A stretch of 64,000 nt of DNA from Nannobrachium achirus (GCA_963921795.1 OY997651.1:51852518-51916517); one strand, 5' to 3'. Positions 37,451 through 48,405 are shown, counted from the stretch's first letter. Made by a program: numbers and translations. The notes: generated from the letters alone by a model not told the origin.

Positions 37451-38788
37451 CGGTCGCTTATCTCCCGATTAAGGAGTCTTACTGGTATATATAAATATAT
37501 ATAAAAGCACAATTGATGATTTCAATGGCACAAATTAGAGCACATCCAGCACTTAAGATTGAGCCCATTTTTACCCGATTTGGAGCCAAAAAATTGGGGG
37601 TACAAGCCTCAGCAAAACTATAACTTAGAATATCTACCTTAATATCTCAATAATGATAGCAGCACAAATTATAAAATTTACGGCACAATTCAGCACAAAT
37701 TCAGCACTAAATAATGACACCATTTTTATATATGTTTCCAACATATGGGGTGCCAACTTCACAGAGGTGTGTAACGCTCTGTTTCTCAAAAACAAATAAT
37801 CTTTCTATGGACACAGTCATTTATGCGGGTGTCACTACATATTGTGCCACAAAATATCACAATATTAAAACATGATGAGATTGGGGAGATGAAAGACAGT
37901 ATTGTGATATTTATTCATTTATATTTTTTATTTAAAAAAATGCTGGTCACAGTTACATGTAATGATTGCAGTGTGTGATATGAAATGAAAGCTTACTACA
38001 AAATAAATACATTTGTCTTTCACCGCAAGGGCTTATTAGGTGAAACAAAACTACTGGTCACATTTGATGCATGTTAAAGAGCCTCCCCTTTAATTTGGCA
38101 GCAATAATACTTTGCTTTTCTGCTTGATAAAATAGGCCAATGACCTATATCTACAGTAATCTAAGATTAGATAATTTACATCTGGTATCATGGATCTTTG
38201 AGTTTGCATTTTACAATTTTAGCAGAACCTCTTAGGCGGACCGACCTCAATGTGTGAGATTGGAGCTTGAGTTTAGTAGCTTACCCTTATGTTGTGTTGG
38301 AAATAACTACACTTTTTGTTAGTACCGTAAAGTTGAGATGACAACAGCATGACCGTTGATTTTATTCTCAAATATTATTATTCCAGTGTCCTTATTTTGA
38401 GAGATTAGTTTATACTGCATATTTGCACTCCGCACCGTGGCGGGGAACGCGCGTGCCGAATCTGAAGCCGGTGGGACGAACGGTTCTCGAGATGCGCGGT
38501 TTACAGACAGACAGACAGACAGACAGACAGACTCACCGAGACTTCTCGCATTTATTGTAAGATACCTTATTCTGCCCCTATAATTGTATTTCTTTACAAA
38601 TAACGCTTATTAGATTCCACCACTGCAATTTGAAGATGATGGACAATGTTGATGGTAACTGAAATAACAAGGAGTAAAAAAAGTATAATATTGTAATGTT
38701 GTTGTGTACTTATTGTGAAATGAGTGAATTGGGACACAGTGTTAGAATTTTCTGGTTATTATTACATTTGTTTTATGTGTTTGCTTAG
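37451..38788. other. Intergenic or intronic; repeats only
   Basis: 38427-38565 contains GACGAACGGTTCTCGAGATG and an ACAG run, and matches 48291-48405 and the satellite ends at 47515-47600. The rest shows nothing that I recognise. Confidence 0.45.
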
Positions 38789-38842
38789 GTCCAGCCACGG
38801 AAACAACGGAAATAAGGCCATCATTACACGGTGGCCCTGATG
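38789..38842 (+). CDS. Linker-type exon 2 (phase 1-1)
   Basis: This 54-nt open exon after GCTTAG and before GTGAGG encodes GPATETTEIRPSLHGGPDG. It is shorter than the other linker exons but has the same phase and signals. Confidence 0.4.
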
Positions 38843-39409
38843 GTGAGGAGAAATGAATATGCCATACTTCATTGTCATACTTCACAGTGCTTGTATAATT
38901 CTAAAGAGAAAGCAAAGTCAATTGTAATGCCACTACATGAATCCAAATATGCAACATTAGACTTGGAAAATGTAATCACAGGCAAATTGTAACAGCCTAA
39001 CCAGAACTCAATCCTCCTGTTCTAACACAGAAGGGGGACTTTTTTCTTGTTTCCACCAACTCCAACTCTAAGGTATATTAATGACATAGTTCAAATGATA
39101 ATAAACTCATAATGATAATGAGTGGTATTCCCCTTTAATGTTATTAGGTGACTAAATAATTAAATAGATTATAGACTTGATTAAAGAATTTTACATTTTC
39201 AGTAATATAATAATATAATTAAACTGGAAAATTAGATTTGGTCACAGTATAAATGTGTGTCCTACTCTTATACGTCTTCCTATGTCAATTTACAATGTAC
39301 AACAATTGCATTTTGCTATTTAGCAGACGCTGTTATCCAGAAAAACATACAACTAGAAAGATGCAATTGGAAATTGCAAGTGTGACCTTGAGGCGAGTCA
39401 CACTTGCAA
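38843..39409. other. Intron-like; nothing recognised
   Basis: AT-rich sequence without an exon, RNA or named repeat that I can support. Confidence 0.35.
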
Positions 39410-39745
39410 ATATCTCTGTATATGTCAGTCCTTGTCCCTATACAAGCGGTACTAACCATTCCATCCTTGTCCCTTGTATGCCCATATATAGTCATTGATG
39501 ATGTCATTAATATTAAGCCCATATCTTGGATATATAAAGGGCGAGGTTGTGCCAGTTCTGGGCCATCTGGCCAGTGATGTATATCGGACCTTAATATTGA
39601 TGACATTGGGACAGGGATCTCCATATATAGGCATAAAACGTATGTTAATTAGGAATAAAGCCAAGCAGGACCTTGGCAAGTTAGGGCCTGGGTTTGATGC
39701 CTGGGGATCTCCATATATGGGCATAAGGGGGTACCCTAACAGGGC
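39410..39745. repeat. Repeat with CCATATATGG-type motifs
   Basis: It shares GGGATCTCCATATATGGGCA and TTAATATTGATGACA with 19140-19250. One perfect CCATATATGG occurs near 39711. Confidence 0.7.
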
Positions 39746-39957
39746 ATGATCTGTATATGGATATTTTATTTATTGTATCCTTTATTATATATACATATAT
39801 AATATGGACTTAATATTAACGTTTTTGGGGAAGGTAGGGTGTAAAGTATCAGAGTAAAGCAGGCTCTTGGGCCTATCTAAATTATATTTCTATAATATTG
39901 TGATCAAGAAAAACAAGCTGCATGAGAACAAATGACCAGGGTATGGTTGTCATAATC

Positions 39958-40165
39958 TAGGGGCGGCATTTGCTCAGGGGTAGAGAAACCGCCATTAGAA
40001 CACAGAGGGTTCCCGAAGGGTTCCCAGTTTGAAACCGGGCTCGCCCAGAAGAGTCCTTGAGCAAGACTCTAAACCCCTAGTTGCTCCCGGTGAGCAGGAT
40101 GGTGCCTTGCATGGTTTCCTCCGCCATCGGTGTATGAAGGCGCTATACAAATGCACCTTTTGTCA
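39958..40165 (+). mobile_element. tRNA-derived SINE (V-SINE-like)
   Basis: The head resembles a tRNA with box A (GCTCAGGGGTAGAG) and a box B region (GTTTGAAACC). The body has GAGCAAGACTCTAAACCCCT, typical of teleost SINEs. The tRNA-like part does not fold into a functional tRNA. Confidence 0.75.
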
Positions 40166-40221
40166 AGGTCCTTCCACTCAAGCTGAACCACCATTACGTA
40201 TCTCCTAATCATAGTTTTTAG

Positions 40222-40712
40222 TAGGGATGCGGTATCGGTACTCGTGGTATCGGTACTCGCCCCGATAACGGCCTATTTTGCGGTATCGGTACTCGTCCGA
40301 TACTGCTCACAAAGCGCCCGAGTACCCTGTGTGTTCCGCCACTTCGCCTTTCTCTCTCTCTCTTAAAGTATCAAAAGTAAAAATACAAAATGTTTGAGCA
40401 TAGCAGATCTAGAAGATCATGCACAGTACAGGAATTTCCATGGGCTAAACCTGAAAAAAAAAAGTGAAATGTGTGGCAGTTGTGCCATGTTCTGGGAAAG
40501 CAATGCAATTTAATGTGTTATATACAGCCAGAAAGTGAGGAACATCTGATAAAAAAATAAAAATAAAAAATAATAATAATAATAAAACGTAATTTAAAGA
40601 CATTTTGTATTATTAATTGTACTTGTATCGGTACTCGGTATCGGCGAGTACTCAAAATGAAGCACTTGTACTTGTACTCGGTCAGCAAAAAAGTGGTATC
40701 GGGACATCCCTA
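40222..40712 (+). mobile_element. hAT-type MITE, TSD GTTTTTAG
   Basis: It starts TAGGGATGCGGTATCGG and ends GGTATCGGGACATCCCTA, with a perfect 8-bp duplication GTTTTTAG (40214-40221 and 40713-40720). It is made largely of GGTATCGGTACTCG repeats. A half palindrome lies at 40399-40420. Confidence 0.95.
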
Positions 40713-40799
40713 GTTTTTAGTAACTATTATTTGTGTGATGCCATTTTTAACGGTTTTCTGGTTAATATCTTTTGTCTATTATGTGTCCTTCTACTTAAG

Positions 40800-40877
40800 C
40801 TGAGCCTGAGCAAGAAGCTACACTGGCAACCCAACCAGAACCATCATCACATTCACAAGTTGCTCCTACCACTGTTG
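40800..40877 (+). CDS. Linker-type exon 3 (phase 1-1)
   Basis: This 78-nt open exon encodes AEPEQEATLATQPEPSSHSQ and seven more residues. TQPEPSSHSQV also occurs in the next exon, so the two are recent duplicates. Confidence 0.5.
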
Positions 40878-41015
40878 GTGAGGGAAAATATATAGTTAAT
40901 AGTTTATACTGTGTTATTGCATGTCATGTGTGACAGTGCTGATATACACAATGTCAGTATTATAAGGTTAACAATTTGCTGGTTATTATTTGTTGTCTCT
41001 TATATGTCTGCTTAG

Positions 41016-41105
41016 GTCCTTCTTCTCTAGCTGAGCCTGACCCAGCTACAGAGACAACCCAACCAGAACCATCATCACATTCACAAGTTGATCCTGCTGC
41101 TCCTG
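41016..41105 (+). CDS. Linker-type exon 4 (phase 1-1)
   Basis: This 90-nt open exon encodes GPSSLAEPDPATETTQPEPS followed by SHSQVDPAAPG. The sequence between exons 3 and 4 matches the flanks of exon 1 (GTTAATAGTTT, ATATGCC/ATATAC), which supports duplication of whole exon-intron units. Confidence 0.5.
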
Positions 41106-41639
41106 GTGAGAAAAACACTGTTTATTTTCACCTGTGTATTAACACCTTTTAGTGTGAACTAAAAGGTTCTGATGGTCTATGAAACCAAAATATACATTTT
41201 AAATGTAATTTTGTGAAAACAGTGCTTGTAGAATGATTATCTATTTCTTAACAACTTTACAATAGCAACTTGTTGTGAATAATACTGTACTGTAGTGTAG
41301 TGCTACTTTTGTTTGGGTGACTAGTGCCATGAAACAGCCTGCTATGGGGTCTGGGTACTAACAAGTAAAATGTACAGTTTGTATTAATATTTATTATTTT
41401 ATTATTTATTATTATTTATTATTTATCTTTTTTCTTTATTTCTTTCTTTTATTTTTGTAACATTCCTCTGACACAATAACACAGACCGGTCGGTCTTGTG
41501 ATGTTGGTGATGTTTTATCTGCTTATTGTAAATCGCTTTGGATTAAAAGCGTTTGCTAAATGCCTAAACTGTAAACTGTAAATTGTCTGGAGACATTATA
41601 GCATATTATTAATAATTAATGAATAATTCAATGACCGGT
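41106..41639. other. Intron-like sequence with an L2-like 3' end
   Basis: An AT-rich run (41380-41460) and an L2-like 3' end (41525-41585). No exon is supported. Confidence 0.5.
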
Positions 41640-42090
41640 CTACTGTCAAAATAAGACAAGAGGCGAGCCAAAGGACTATATCTTAAATTGCTGTATTTGA
41701 AGAGAGTCAGACAGACAGACAGTGAGCGTACCATCCTAGTGGTAGCTTTGCTAATTCTCTCTCTCTTCCAAAATGGAAGTTAACATTCAGTATATAAAGA
41801 GTACAGTTATGACAGTAAGATCTTCGTGGGACTCATTGATTTGTTCCCAGATCATAACAAGGAAGACAGTGACACATAGTGTTGGTAACTTTCCACTAGT
41901 GACATACAGTATATCATGATTTCGTAGCCAGGGCAACCAAAGTTATCATGACCTGTAATCTATTAGCCTGAGCTTACCGTATCCGACCAAAATGTGGTCT
42001 CCTATACTGTAAGTTCAGTTCATAATATATCCTTATATGGTCATATGAGCCTCGTACACAAATCATAGAATTATTATACATAATTCATAT
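41640..42090. repeat. Interspersed repeat, copy 2 of 2
   Basis: This is a shorter partner of 25130-25660 in the same orientation. It ends about 55 bp upstream of the exon at 42145. Confidence 0.75.
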
Positions 42091-42144
42091 CTAACAACTA
42101 CTCCTTTAAAAAGCCAAGTACATGTACATTGTTTTGAACTGCAG

Positions 42145-42246
42145 TCTGCCTCTGATTTGCTAGATTGGTGGTCTAACCAGGAGTTGCAGGGTGTGTCAAT
42201 GACCTCCGTCCTCCCTGATGCATTCAAGGAAGAGAAACAGGTTGAG
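42145..42246 (+). CDS. Candidate exon upstream of the FIIND-CARD exons (phase 0-0)
   Basis: This 102-nt exon is bounded by GAACTGCAG and GAGGTAAGA and is open throughout, encoding SASDLLDWWSNQELQGVSMT and 14 more residues (ending KEEKQVE). It ends in phase 0. Both the FIIND-CARD exon at 43598 and the exon at 51190 start in phase 0, so it can join either. It starts in phase 0, so the phase-1 linker exons do not join it directly unless an alternative acceptor at 42119 is used. Confidence 0.5.
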
Positions 42247-42304
42247 GTAAGAAATTCAGTGGCACACCCCAACACGGATATTATGGTTATTTACTTGATT
42301 ATGC

Positions 42305-42600
42305 AAACTAGACAAACAGATAGATAGATGATAAGATAGATACCTATATTATCCCAAGGGGGAAATTCAGTTGTCCAGTTGTAGCACAGCAGTATACAGT
42401 TATTTACAAAGTTACAGAGACGTAAGAAAAAAGATGGATAAGAGGAAAACAAACAAGAGCAGTACAGTACCAATAAAGAGAAGGTGCATCAATAGAGGGG
42501 GCGAATAATATATAAGTATATATATACATAACGTGTCTTACCATAGCAGTCAATGCTAGTTAGTGCAAACAAGTATCTCACTGTCATTGTTAAACAAAGC
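42305..42600 (-). mobile_element. Retroelement 3' end (reverse), GATA-tailed
   Basis: It is the reverse of the fragment nested at 390-598: GATAGATACCTATATTATCCC corresponds to GGGATAATAAAGGTATC (shared words only). It is a truncated copy with a GATA repeat tail. Confidence 0.65.
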
Positions 42601-43254
42601 AAAATACTCAGAAACTGCAACACAACCTGAAAATCAGTGCGAAAAAACAAAAAGACAGCTCAGAGAAGAAGAAACTAGGAAGCGTGTCACCGCAAGACGC
42701 ACATGAGCACTCTCCCTGGAAGGTCCTTAGAGGTCAAAGTCAATACAGCAATAGTTCCATCAGTCTAAGTTAGGAAGGGAGTCCTTTTCAAACGTCCGTT
42801 ATGTGTCTCGTTGTACAGCTTAAGGGTAGAGTTCTCAACGGGCCTGGAAATTAAGGCCCGGCCCTAACTGGGCCCGAGTGGGCCGGGCCCGAAACCCGGC
42901 CCGACCCTAACAATTATCATCATTTTCGGCGAGTGAGAGAGAGAAAAAAAATGAAACGTCACCATTATAGGCACTAGGCAGCACCAGTGTCTCAAATTAC
43001 AACAGTGAGAGAATAATTAATAGTTGGCGAAATGGCAACTTCACATGTTAAATTGCTCATGAAACATGCAAGGTTCTGCACAAAATGTGCTAACGTTAAA
43101 TCCCTGTTGTCGTCAACAGTCAATCTCAATCATACAGCTCTCATCCTCTCTCTCCCTCCGTTGTCGCTGCCTGCGTGATTTATGTTTCGTCCTTTCAACG
43201 GTCACGCATCAAACACAGGCAGCTGGCTCGGCAGATCTATAAACCCAAAACGTG

Positions 43255-43490
43255 TTCATCTGGCTTGCATTCTAGGCTAGTCTAGCAGAAAGATGCTGAT
43301 TTCAATGCATGATAGTTCAGTTGGTGATAGAAGCATGATATTTGGCACAAATGACCTTCATATGACCCTAATTGATAATCAACCTCTGGCCACGCAAAAT
43401 TCCAACATTTTCAAGATGGCCAGCCAGTTTGAAAAATGGCTGCAACTGGACCTACGTTTTGGACAATATCACTTTTCTTGGGCTGTAAAT
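43255..43490. repeat. Inverted arm left of the FIIND-CARD exon
   Basis: It is the reverse complement of 46540-46745, including GATAGTTCAGTTGGTGATAG, GACCCTAATTGATAATCAAC and CAACTGGACCTACGTTTTG. Confidence 0.88.
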
Positions 43491-43597
43491 AGATAAAAAT
43501 GTTGACTAAAAACATTCTTTTGTTATTCTTTATGTTCATTTAATATCCTTGAATATATGTTCATTATATATCCTTGAACACTTTTCTCTGTTTTTAG

Positions 43598-44956
43598 GGA
43601 ACTATTCCTTTGCAAGGTGAGATGGAAGCACATCCTGTTACAGAGTCACGGTCCTCTCCACATCCTTCATTGGAGCTCCAAGATGAAACTGATCTTAGTT
43701 CATGCTTCAGTGGTTTGAGGATAGAAGAATTCATCTCTCTGCCTCGTTCTCACAGCTTACCCTCACTGATTCCATGTTTAGAGAACAAAACATGTTTCAG
43801 AGCAAAGCGCTGCCACAGCTTAAATGATGTTACACTACTGGGCAAAACACAGAAAATTACACCTGATATCATTGTTGTGGAAAACCAGGAAAGCTACAGG
43901 TTCCACTCTACTCAAGCAGGACTTTTCCAATGCAGCGTGACCGACCTGGGGTTTAAGATGGAGGCAGAGGGAGATGTGATTTACAGGACAGTCCCATGGC
44001 ACCGAAGGCTTCTATCCCAGCTTGACAAGAGGCCTGCAGGACCACTGTTTGACATAAATGGTTCTCAGGGGGCTGTGTGTCAGTTATGCTTTCCACATTG
44101 TGAGATCCTCTCCACGGGTGCAGGCAAATTCTTGTCTGTTGTGAAGGATGATGATGTATTTGAGCTGATCAAACCCCATATGATCACGGAAACTCATGTC
44201 ATCATAGATGTAACTGGGTTATCTTTCTTTGGTGTCATCATGGAGAAGTTGTTCAGGCCCAGGCCTGTCCAGGCATTGGTGTCACTGTTTTATACACCAC
44301 CGTTTGATGATGATCATCCCAGTTCAATCCTGAAAGTGTTGCTACTGCCTCAGAACATTGTGCTGAGTGAAGTGCTGAAGAAAAGGAAGGAATTATATGG
44401 AGAAGAAATCTACATTGGAAACCCTCCCTGTAAACTAATCCCAAAGCAAGAATACACCCTCTCCACTTCCCCTCAAGATGATTCCATCAAAATCCAACCA
44501 AATGAGGCAGAATTTGTAGTTGATCAATCATCCTATCACAATTACATAGAAACATTTGATGTGATTTTAAAGCGACGGTTTAGTTCTGTCAGTGTACTTC
44601 TAAGAAGCATTAAGACCTCCGACTGTCCATGGGAACGCGAGGTAGACCTTTCAGCTGCTCTAAGAAAATATGTTCAGCGCACACAGAGTCATGAAGTGGA
44701 AGACAAACTACTGTCTGTGCGCAGACGCTTCATCATGAACGTTTCAGATGCCGTTCTCGACGATGTCCTGGACGAACTTTTAGGGAAGGGGGTGATAAGC
44801 CAAGGAGAGTATAATGCCGCCCGTGCAGAGAAAGTGATCCATGAAAAGGCACGTTGTGTCATCGACACAGTGAGGCGCAAAGGAGCAGGTTTAGAACTGA
44901 TATCCATTCTACGTGAAATCGACCGATTCCTCTGTGAGAATCTTGGGTGGATGTGA
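43598..44956 (+). CDS. FIIND-CARD protein, intron-free exon (NLRP1/CARD8-type C-terminus)
   Basis: The exon follows the acceptor CTGTTTTTAG and stays open for 452 codons to TGA. Counting from its first codon (Gly), residues 1-85 are a Ser/Pro-rich lead (RSHSLPSLIP, KRCHSLND). Residues 88-205 are the ZU5-like part of the FIIND (GLFQCSVTDLGFKMEAEGDV, then RPAGPLFDI and FPHCE). Residues 206-345 are the UPA part (VQALVSLFY, LKVLLLPQNI). Residues 370-450 are a CARD (VRRRFIMNVSDAVLDDVLDE and VISQGEYNAARA). FIINDs of NLRP1 and CARD8 self-cleave before a Ser and release UPA-CARD to seed inflammasomes. Here the aligned site reads GLSFFG (44216-44233) with Leu where Phe is usual, so cleavage is uncertain. 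It is intron-free whereas the neighbouring homologue needs at least nine exons, and it lies inside a hAT element. It needs an upstream exon such as 42145, or the in-frame AUG at 43622, to start. Confidence 0.85.
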   Translation, partial: GTIPLQGEMEAHPVTESRSSPHPSLELQDETDLSSCFSGLRIEEFISLPRSHSLPSLIPCLENKTCFRAKRCHSLNDVTLLGKTQKITPDIIVVENQESYRFHSTQAGLFQCSVTDLGFKMEAEGDVIYRTVPWHRRLLSQLDKRPAGPLFDINGSQGAVCQLCFPHCEILSTGAGKFLSVVKDDDVFELIKPHMITETHVIIDVTGLSFFGVIMEKLFRPRPVQALVSLFYTPPFDDDHPSSILKVLLLPQNIVLSEVLKKRKELYGEEIYIGNPPCKLIPKQEYTLSTSPQDDSIKIQPNEAEFVVDQSSYHNYIETFDVILKRRFSSVSVLLRSIKTSDCPWEREVDLSAALRKYVQRTQSHEVEDKLLSVRRRFIMNVSDAVLDDVLDELLGKGVISQGEYNAARAEKVIHEKARCVIDTVRRKGAGLELISILREIDRFLCENLGWM

Positions 44957-45214
44957 AACTGTAAAAGGAGAAAAAAGTCTGCACACCAATTTTGCTATTC
45001 CCAGTATATGGTTTTTACTTTCTTCAGACCTTCACAGACAAGTGATACAAACATTTTACATTATAAGTGCAGAGATCACCCATCCCAGGTAACCGTTATA
45101 ATTATTATTTCACTTGTTCACTTGGCTTGAAAAATCTGTGGATTGACTTTGGAAGGGGGAAGAACCACAGATAGATCCCAATTCATGAAATTGCTATGGG
45201 ATCAAAGTCATCAG
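44957..45214. other. 3' flank of the FIIND-CARD exon
   Basis: Non-coding. No clear poly(A) signal lies directly after the stop; an AATAAA occurs much later, near 45850. Confidence 0.35.
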
Positions 45215-45790
45215 GTTCTTTCATGCATTCAGCGAATGCGATACAGTTTTGTCCTTCCATGGACGGTCAGCATGGCAGACATGGAACGTGTTTGAGAAGA
45301 TATCCCTGGTCTTCACCAAATTAGATTCCACACCTGTTGCAGTAACTGATGCAGACATGCAAATCATCGAGGAGTTTGTAGTACTCATGTACGATAGAAG
45401 TAGTTCCTACAAGGAAGTGAATGAGGCACGACTGGACTTGTTTGCAAGAAAGCAGCGATCATATGAATGTATACCAACATGCTGCTCTGAAAGAACACTG
45501 CAAGAGATCTGGCATTCCAAGCAGGACATATATATGGGGCCTGTCACTCTAATGTAGTCCTGTTTTGCCAAGTCCAATTCACTTGGGATAGCACCAGAGA
45601 GACAGAACCTGGCTTCCACAATGGATGGGTCTTCCAGCAATGGCCAAATCATGCCAGGAGCTGACGCGATGTCAATGTAAAAAGGAATGTTCTGGACGCT
45701 ACAAAAACTTCTGGACTAATCTACACACCCCTCTGTGGTTGCAGTTGCTAGCACACAGGCCTTTCACTTTCCCAGCCACCATTATAAATG
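45215..45790 (+). pseudogene. Fragment of an unknown multi-copy (transposon-type) ORF
   Basis: Reading across frames, it contains HAFSECDTVLSFHGR and, after about 100 residues, a Trp/Pro and Cys segment (LPAMAKSCQELTRCQCKKEC). This pattern recurs in repetitive ORFs of many animals, and the same Cys-rich tail occurs at 35235-35320 (ELIKCGCKAGYKGGCSC). It has stops and frame changes and is not a working gene. The element family is not assigned. Confidence 0.6.
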
Positions 45791-46020
45791 AGAATGTGTT
45801 TATAATGATTTGCCTGATAAAAAAGCAAAAATAAATACGTAATTAATACAATAAAAAAACTAAATGAATGCTACATTTTATAAGATCTAAGTTTGTGTAT
45901 GGTGACCATATTTAAAAACATGTCAACCTATTTGAACCTATACTGTAGGTCATTCTAAAGCTACAGAATCACTTTAAAATGTGCCATAAAGGGATTCTGT
46001 GAATGGTAATTTATACAAAT
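45791..46020. other. AT-rich sequence, nothing recognised
   Basis: No coding or repeat signal beyond AT richness. Confidence 0.35.
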
Positions 46021-46745
46021 ATGTGTCACAAGCTCATATGGATTAACCATAAGCAGTAAATGTACATTCTGCAATTTATTGGCAACCATATTGGAAAATG
46101 TGCCGCCATTTGGAACCTAATGGTATTTTTTATAGAAGTATTTTTTGGGTAGAAATACCTCCAGAACATATTGTCTTATATCAAAATGAGGGGGAAATCA
46201 AAGATTTACAGCACCAACAAGTGATCTAGTCCAAAGTGTAGGCCCAGTTGCAGCCATTATAAAAACTGGTGGCCATCTCGAAAATGGAGGAATTACGTGT
46301 GGCCAGAGATTGATTATCAATTAGGGTAGTCTAAAGGTTATCTGTGCCAAATTTCACGCATGTATCACCAACTGTGGATTAACCATGAGCAGATGTACAT
46401 TTCTGTAATGTATCTGCTGCCATATTGGAAAATATGCCGCCATATTGGAACCTAATGTAATTTTGTATCTTGTTTGATTAAATACTTCTAGATAGAACAT
46501 TATAAATAGATCAAAATGAGCTGAGAATCAAAGATTTACAGCCCCAGCAAAGTTATTTAGTTCAAAACGTAGGTCCAGTTGCAGCCATTCTGAAGACTGG
46601 CGGCCATCTTGAAAAATGTTGGAATTTTGCGTGGCCAGAGGTTGATTATCAATTAGGGTCATATGAAGGTCATCTGTGCCAAATTTCATGCTTCTATCAC
46701 CAACTGAACTATCATGTCAACTTTCCGCTAGACTAGGCTTGCAGA
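46021..46745. repeat. Two tandem 360-bp units, second one pairing with 43255-43490
   Basis: Both units carry GGATTAACCATRAGCAG-type, GCCGCCAT and TTGATTATCAATTAGGGT phrases. The second unit (46540-46745) is the inverted partner of the arm left of the FIIND-CARD exon. Confidence 0.85.
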
Positions 46746-46933
46746 TCTGTTCTTTAGTGTGCGACAGCTCCTGACCACCATGCTTAAACATACACAACTC
46801 AGGCACGTAATAAGCGGCGCGCTACGGCTGTAACCCCTTTAATATAAACTAGAAGCGCGTCTAGTCGGCGACCTGGCCAACTCGGGAACGATGTAAATAG
46901 GGAATGAATGCCCCGCCCTTTAATGCAAACCCC

Positions 46934-48120
46934 ATTATACCTGTTGTCATAGGACCCGTTTTGACCATCTGTTTGCCTGTGTCCATTTATGCCCATATAT
47001 GGAGATATCTGTTATCTGTCTGTCTGTCAGCGTCCATTTTATGTCCATATATGGAGATCACTGCAGATATAGTTCTGGGTCCATTTTATGCCCATATGCC
47101 CATATATACCTGTTGTCATAGGACCCGTTTTGACCATCTGTTTGCCTGTGTCCATTTATGCCCATATATGGAGATATCTGTTATCTGTCTGTCTGTCAGC
47201 GTCCATTTTATGTCCATATATGGAGATCACTGCAGATATAGTTCTGGGTCCATTTTATGCCCATATGCCCATATGGAGATATCTGTCTATTTGCGTCCAT
47301 TTCATGCCCATATATGGAGATCTCTGTATCTGTCTGTCTGTGTCCCTTTATGCCCGTATATGGAGATCTTTGTGATTCTGCGTAAATTTTATGCCCATAT
47401 ATGCCATTTGCGTCTGTCCATTTATGTCCATATATGGAGATATCTGTATCTGTCTGTCTGCAATCCATTTTATGCCCATATATGGGGGCATTCATTTTAT
47501 GCCCATATATGGAGAACGCGCGTGCCCGTGGGACGAACGGTTCTCGAGATACGCGGATTACATACATACATACACACTCACAGAGATTTTTTGTTGACTC
47601 ATGTGGCGTACGTGATATATACCTGTTGTCATAGGACCCGTTTTGACCATCTGTTTGCCTGTGTCCATTTATGCCCATATATGGAGATATCTGTTATCTG
47701 TCTGTCTGTCAGCGTCCATTTTATGTCCATATATGGAGATCACTGCAGATATAGTTCTGGGTCCATTTTATGCCCATATGCCCATATGGAGATATCTGTC
47801 TATTTGCGTCCATTTCATGCCCATATATGGAGATCTCTGTATCTGTCTGTCTGTGTCCCTTTATGCCCGTATATGGAGATCTTTGTGATTCTGCGTAAAT
47901 TTTATGCCCATATATGCCATTTGCGTCTGTCCATTTATGTCCATATATGGAGATATCTGTATCTGTCTGTCTGCAATCCATTTTATGCCCATATATGGGG
48001 GCATTCATTTTATGCCCATATATGGAGAACGCGCGTGCCCGTGGGACGAACGGTTCTCGAGATACGCGGATTACATACATACATACACACTCACAGAGAT
48101 TTTTTGTTGACTCATGTGGC
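46934..48120. repeat. Satellite with 513-bp units rich in CCATATATGG
   Basis: A 171-bp partial unit (from 46934) is followed by two full units of 513 bp (47105 and 47618) that look almost identical. I count 14 perfect CCATATATGG sites between 46993 and 48025, mostly within ATGCCCATATATGGAGATAT. Each unit ends with GACGAACGGTTCTCGAGATA and a short TACA run. 513 is a multiple of three, so long false open frames cross the tract. Confidence 0.95.
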
Positions 48121-48290
48121 GTACGTGATGTCAGAGCCTTTTATGAAGTGATGTCACAATGAGTCAGAGCTTTCGCCGATTTCCTCCGGAACAGCCTGAT
48201 GTCAACAATCAACCCCGCATAAGGAGATTCCGAACGTTTCGCGCCGGTTCGGGAAAACTGCGCGTCGGGTCGGGTCGAGACCCGGCACTG

Positions 48291-48405
48291 CACTCCGTGC
48301 CGCGGCGGGGAACGCGCGTGCCGAATCTGAAGCCGGTGGGACGAACGGTTCTCGAGATACGCGGATTACAGACACACACACACGCAGAGACTTCTCGCAT
48401 TTATA
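48291..48405. repeat. 'Acggttctcgagat' family repeat
   Basis: It shares GGGAACGCGCGTGCCGAATC and TGGGACGAACGGTTCTCGAG with 38440-38500. It ends in a CACA run and CTTCTCGCATTTAT. Confidence 0.8.

Noticed and set aside
39958-40165. A tRNA gene
   Set aside because: Box A and box B words are present, but the arms do not pair as in a tRNA and the body is that of a SINE.
42145-44956. A full NLRP1 with NACHT and LRR upstream of the FIIND
   Set aside because: No Walker motif or leucine-rich repeat was found anywhere in the window; only FIIND and CARD are supported.
46904-48151. A 415-codon open frame over the satellite
   Set aside because: The repeat unit is 513 bp, a multiple of three, so open frames continue in several phases and on both strands. 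The translation is periodic and has no domain.
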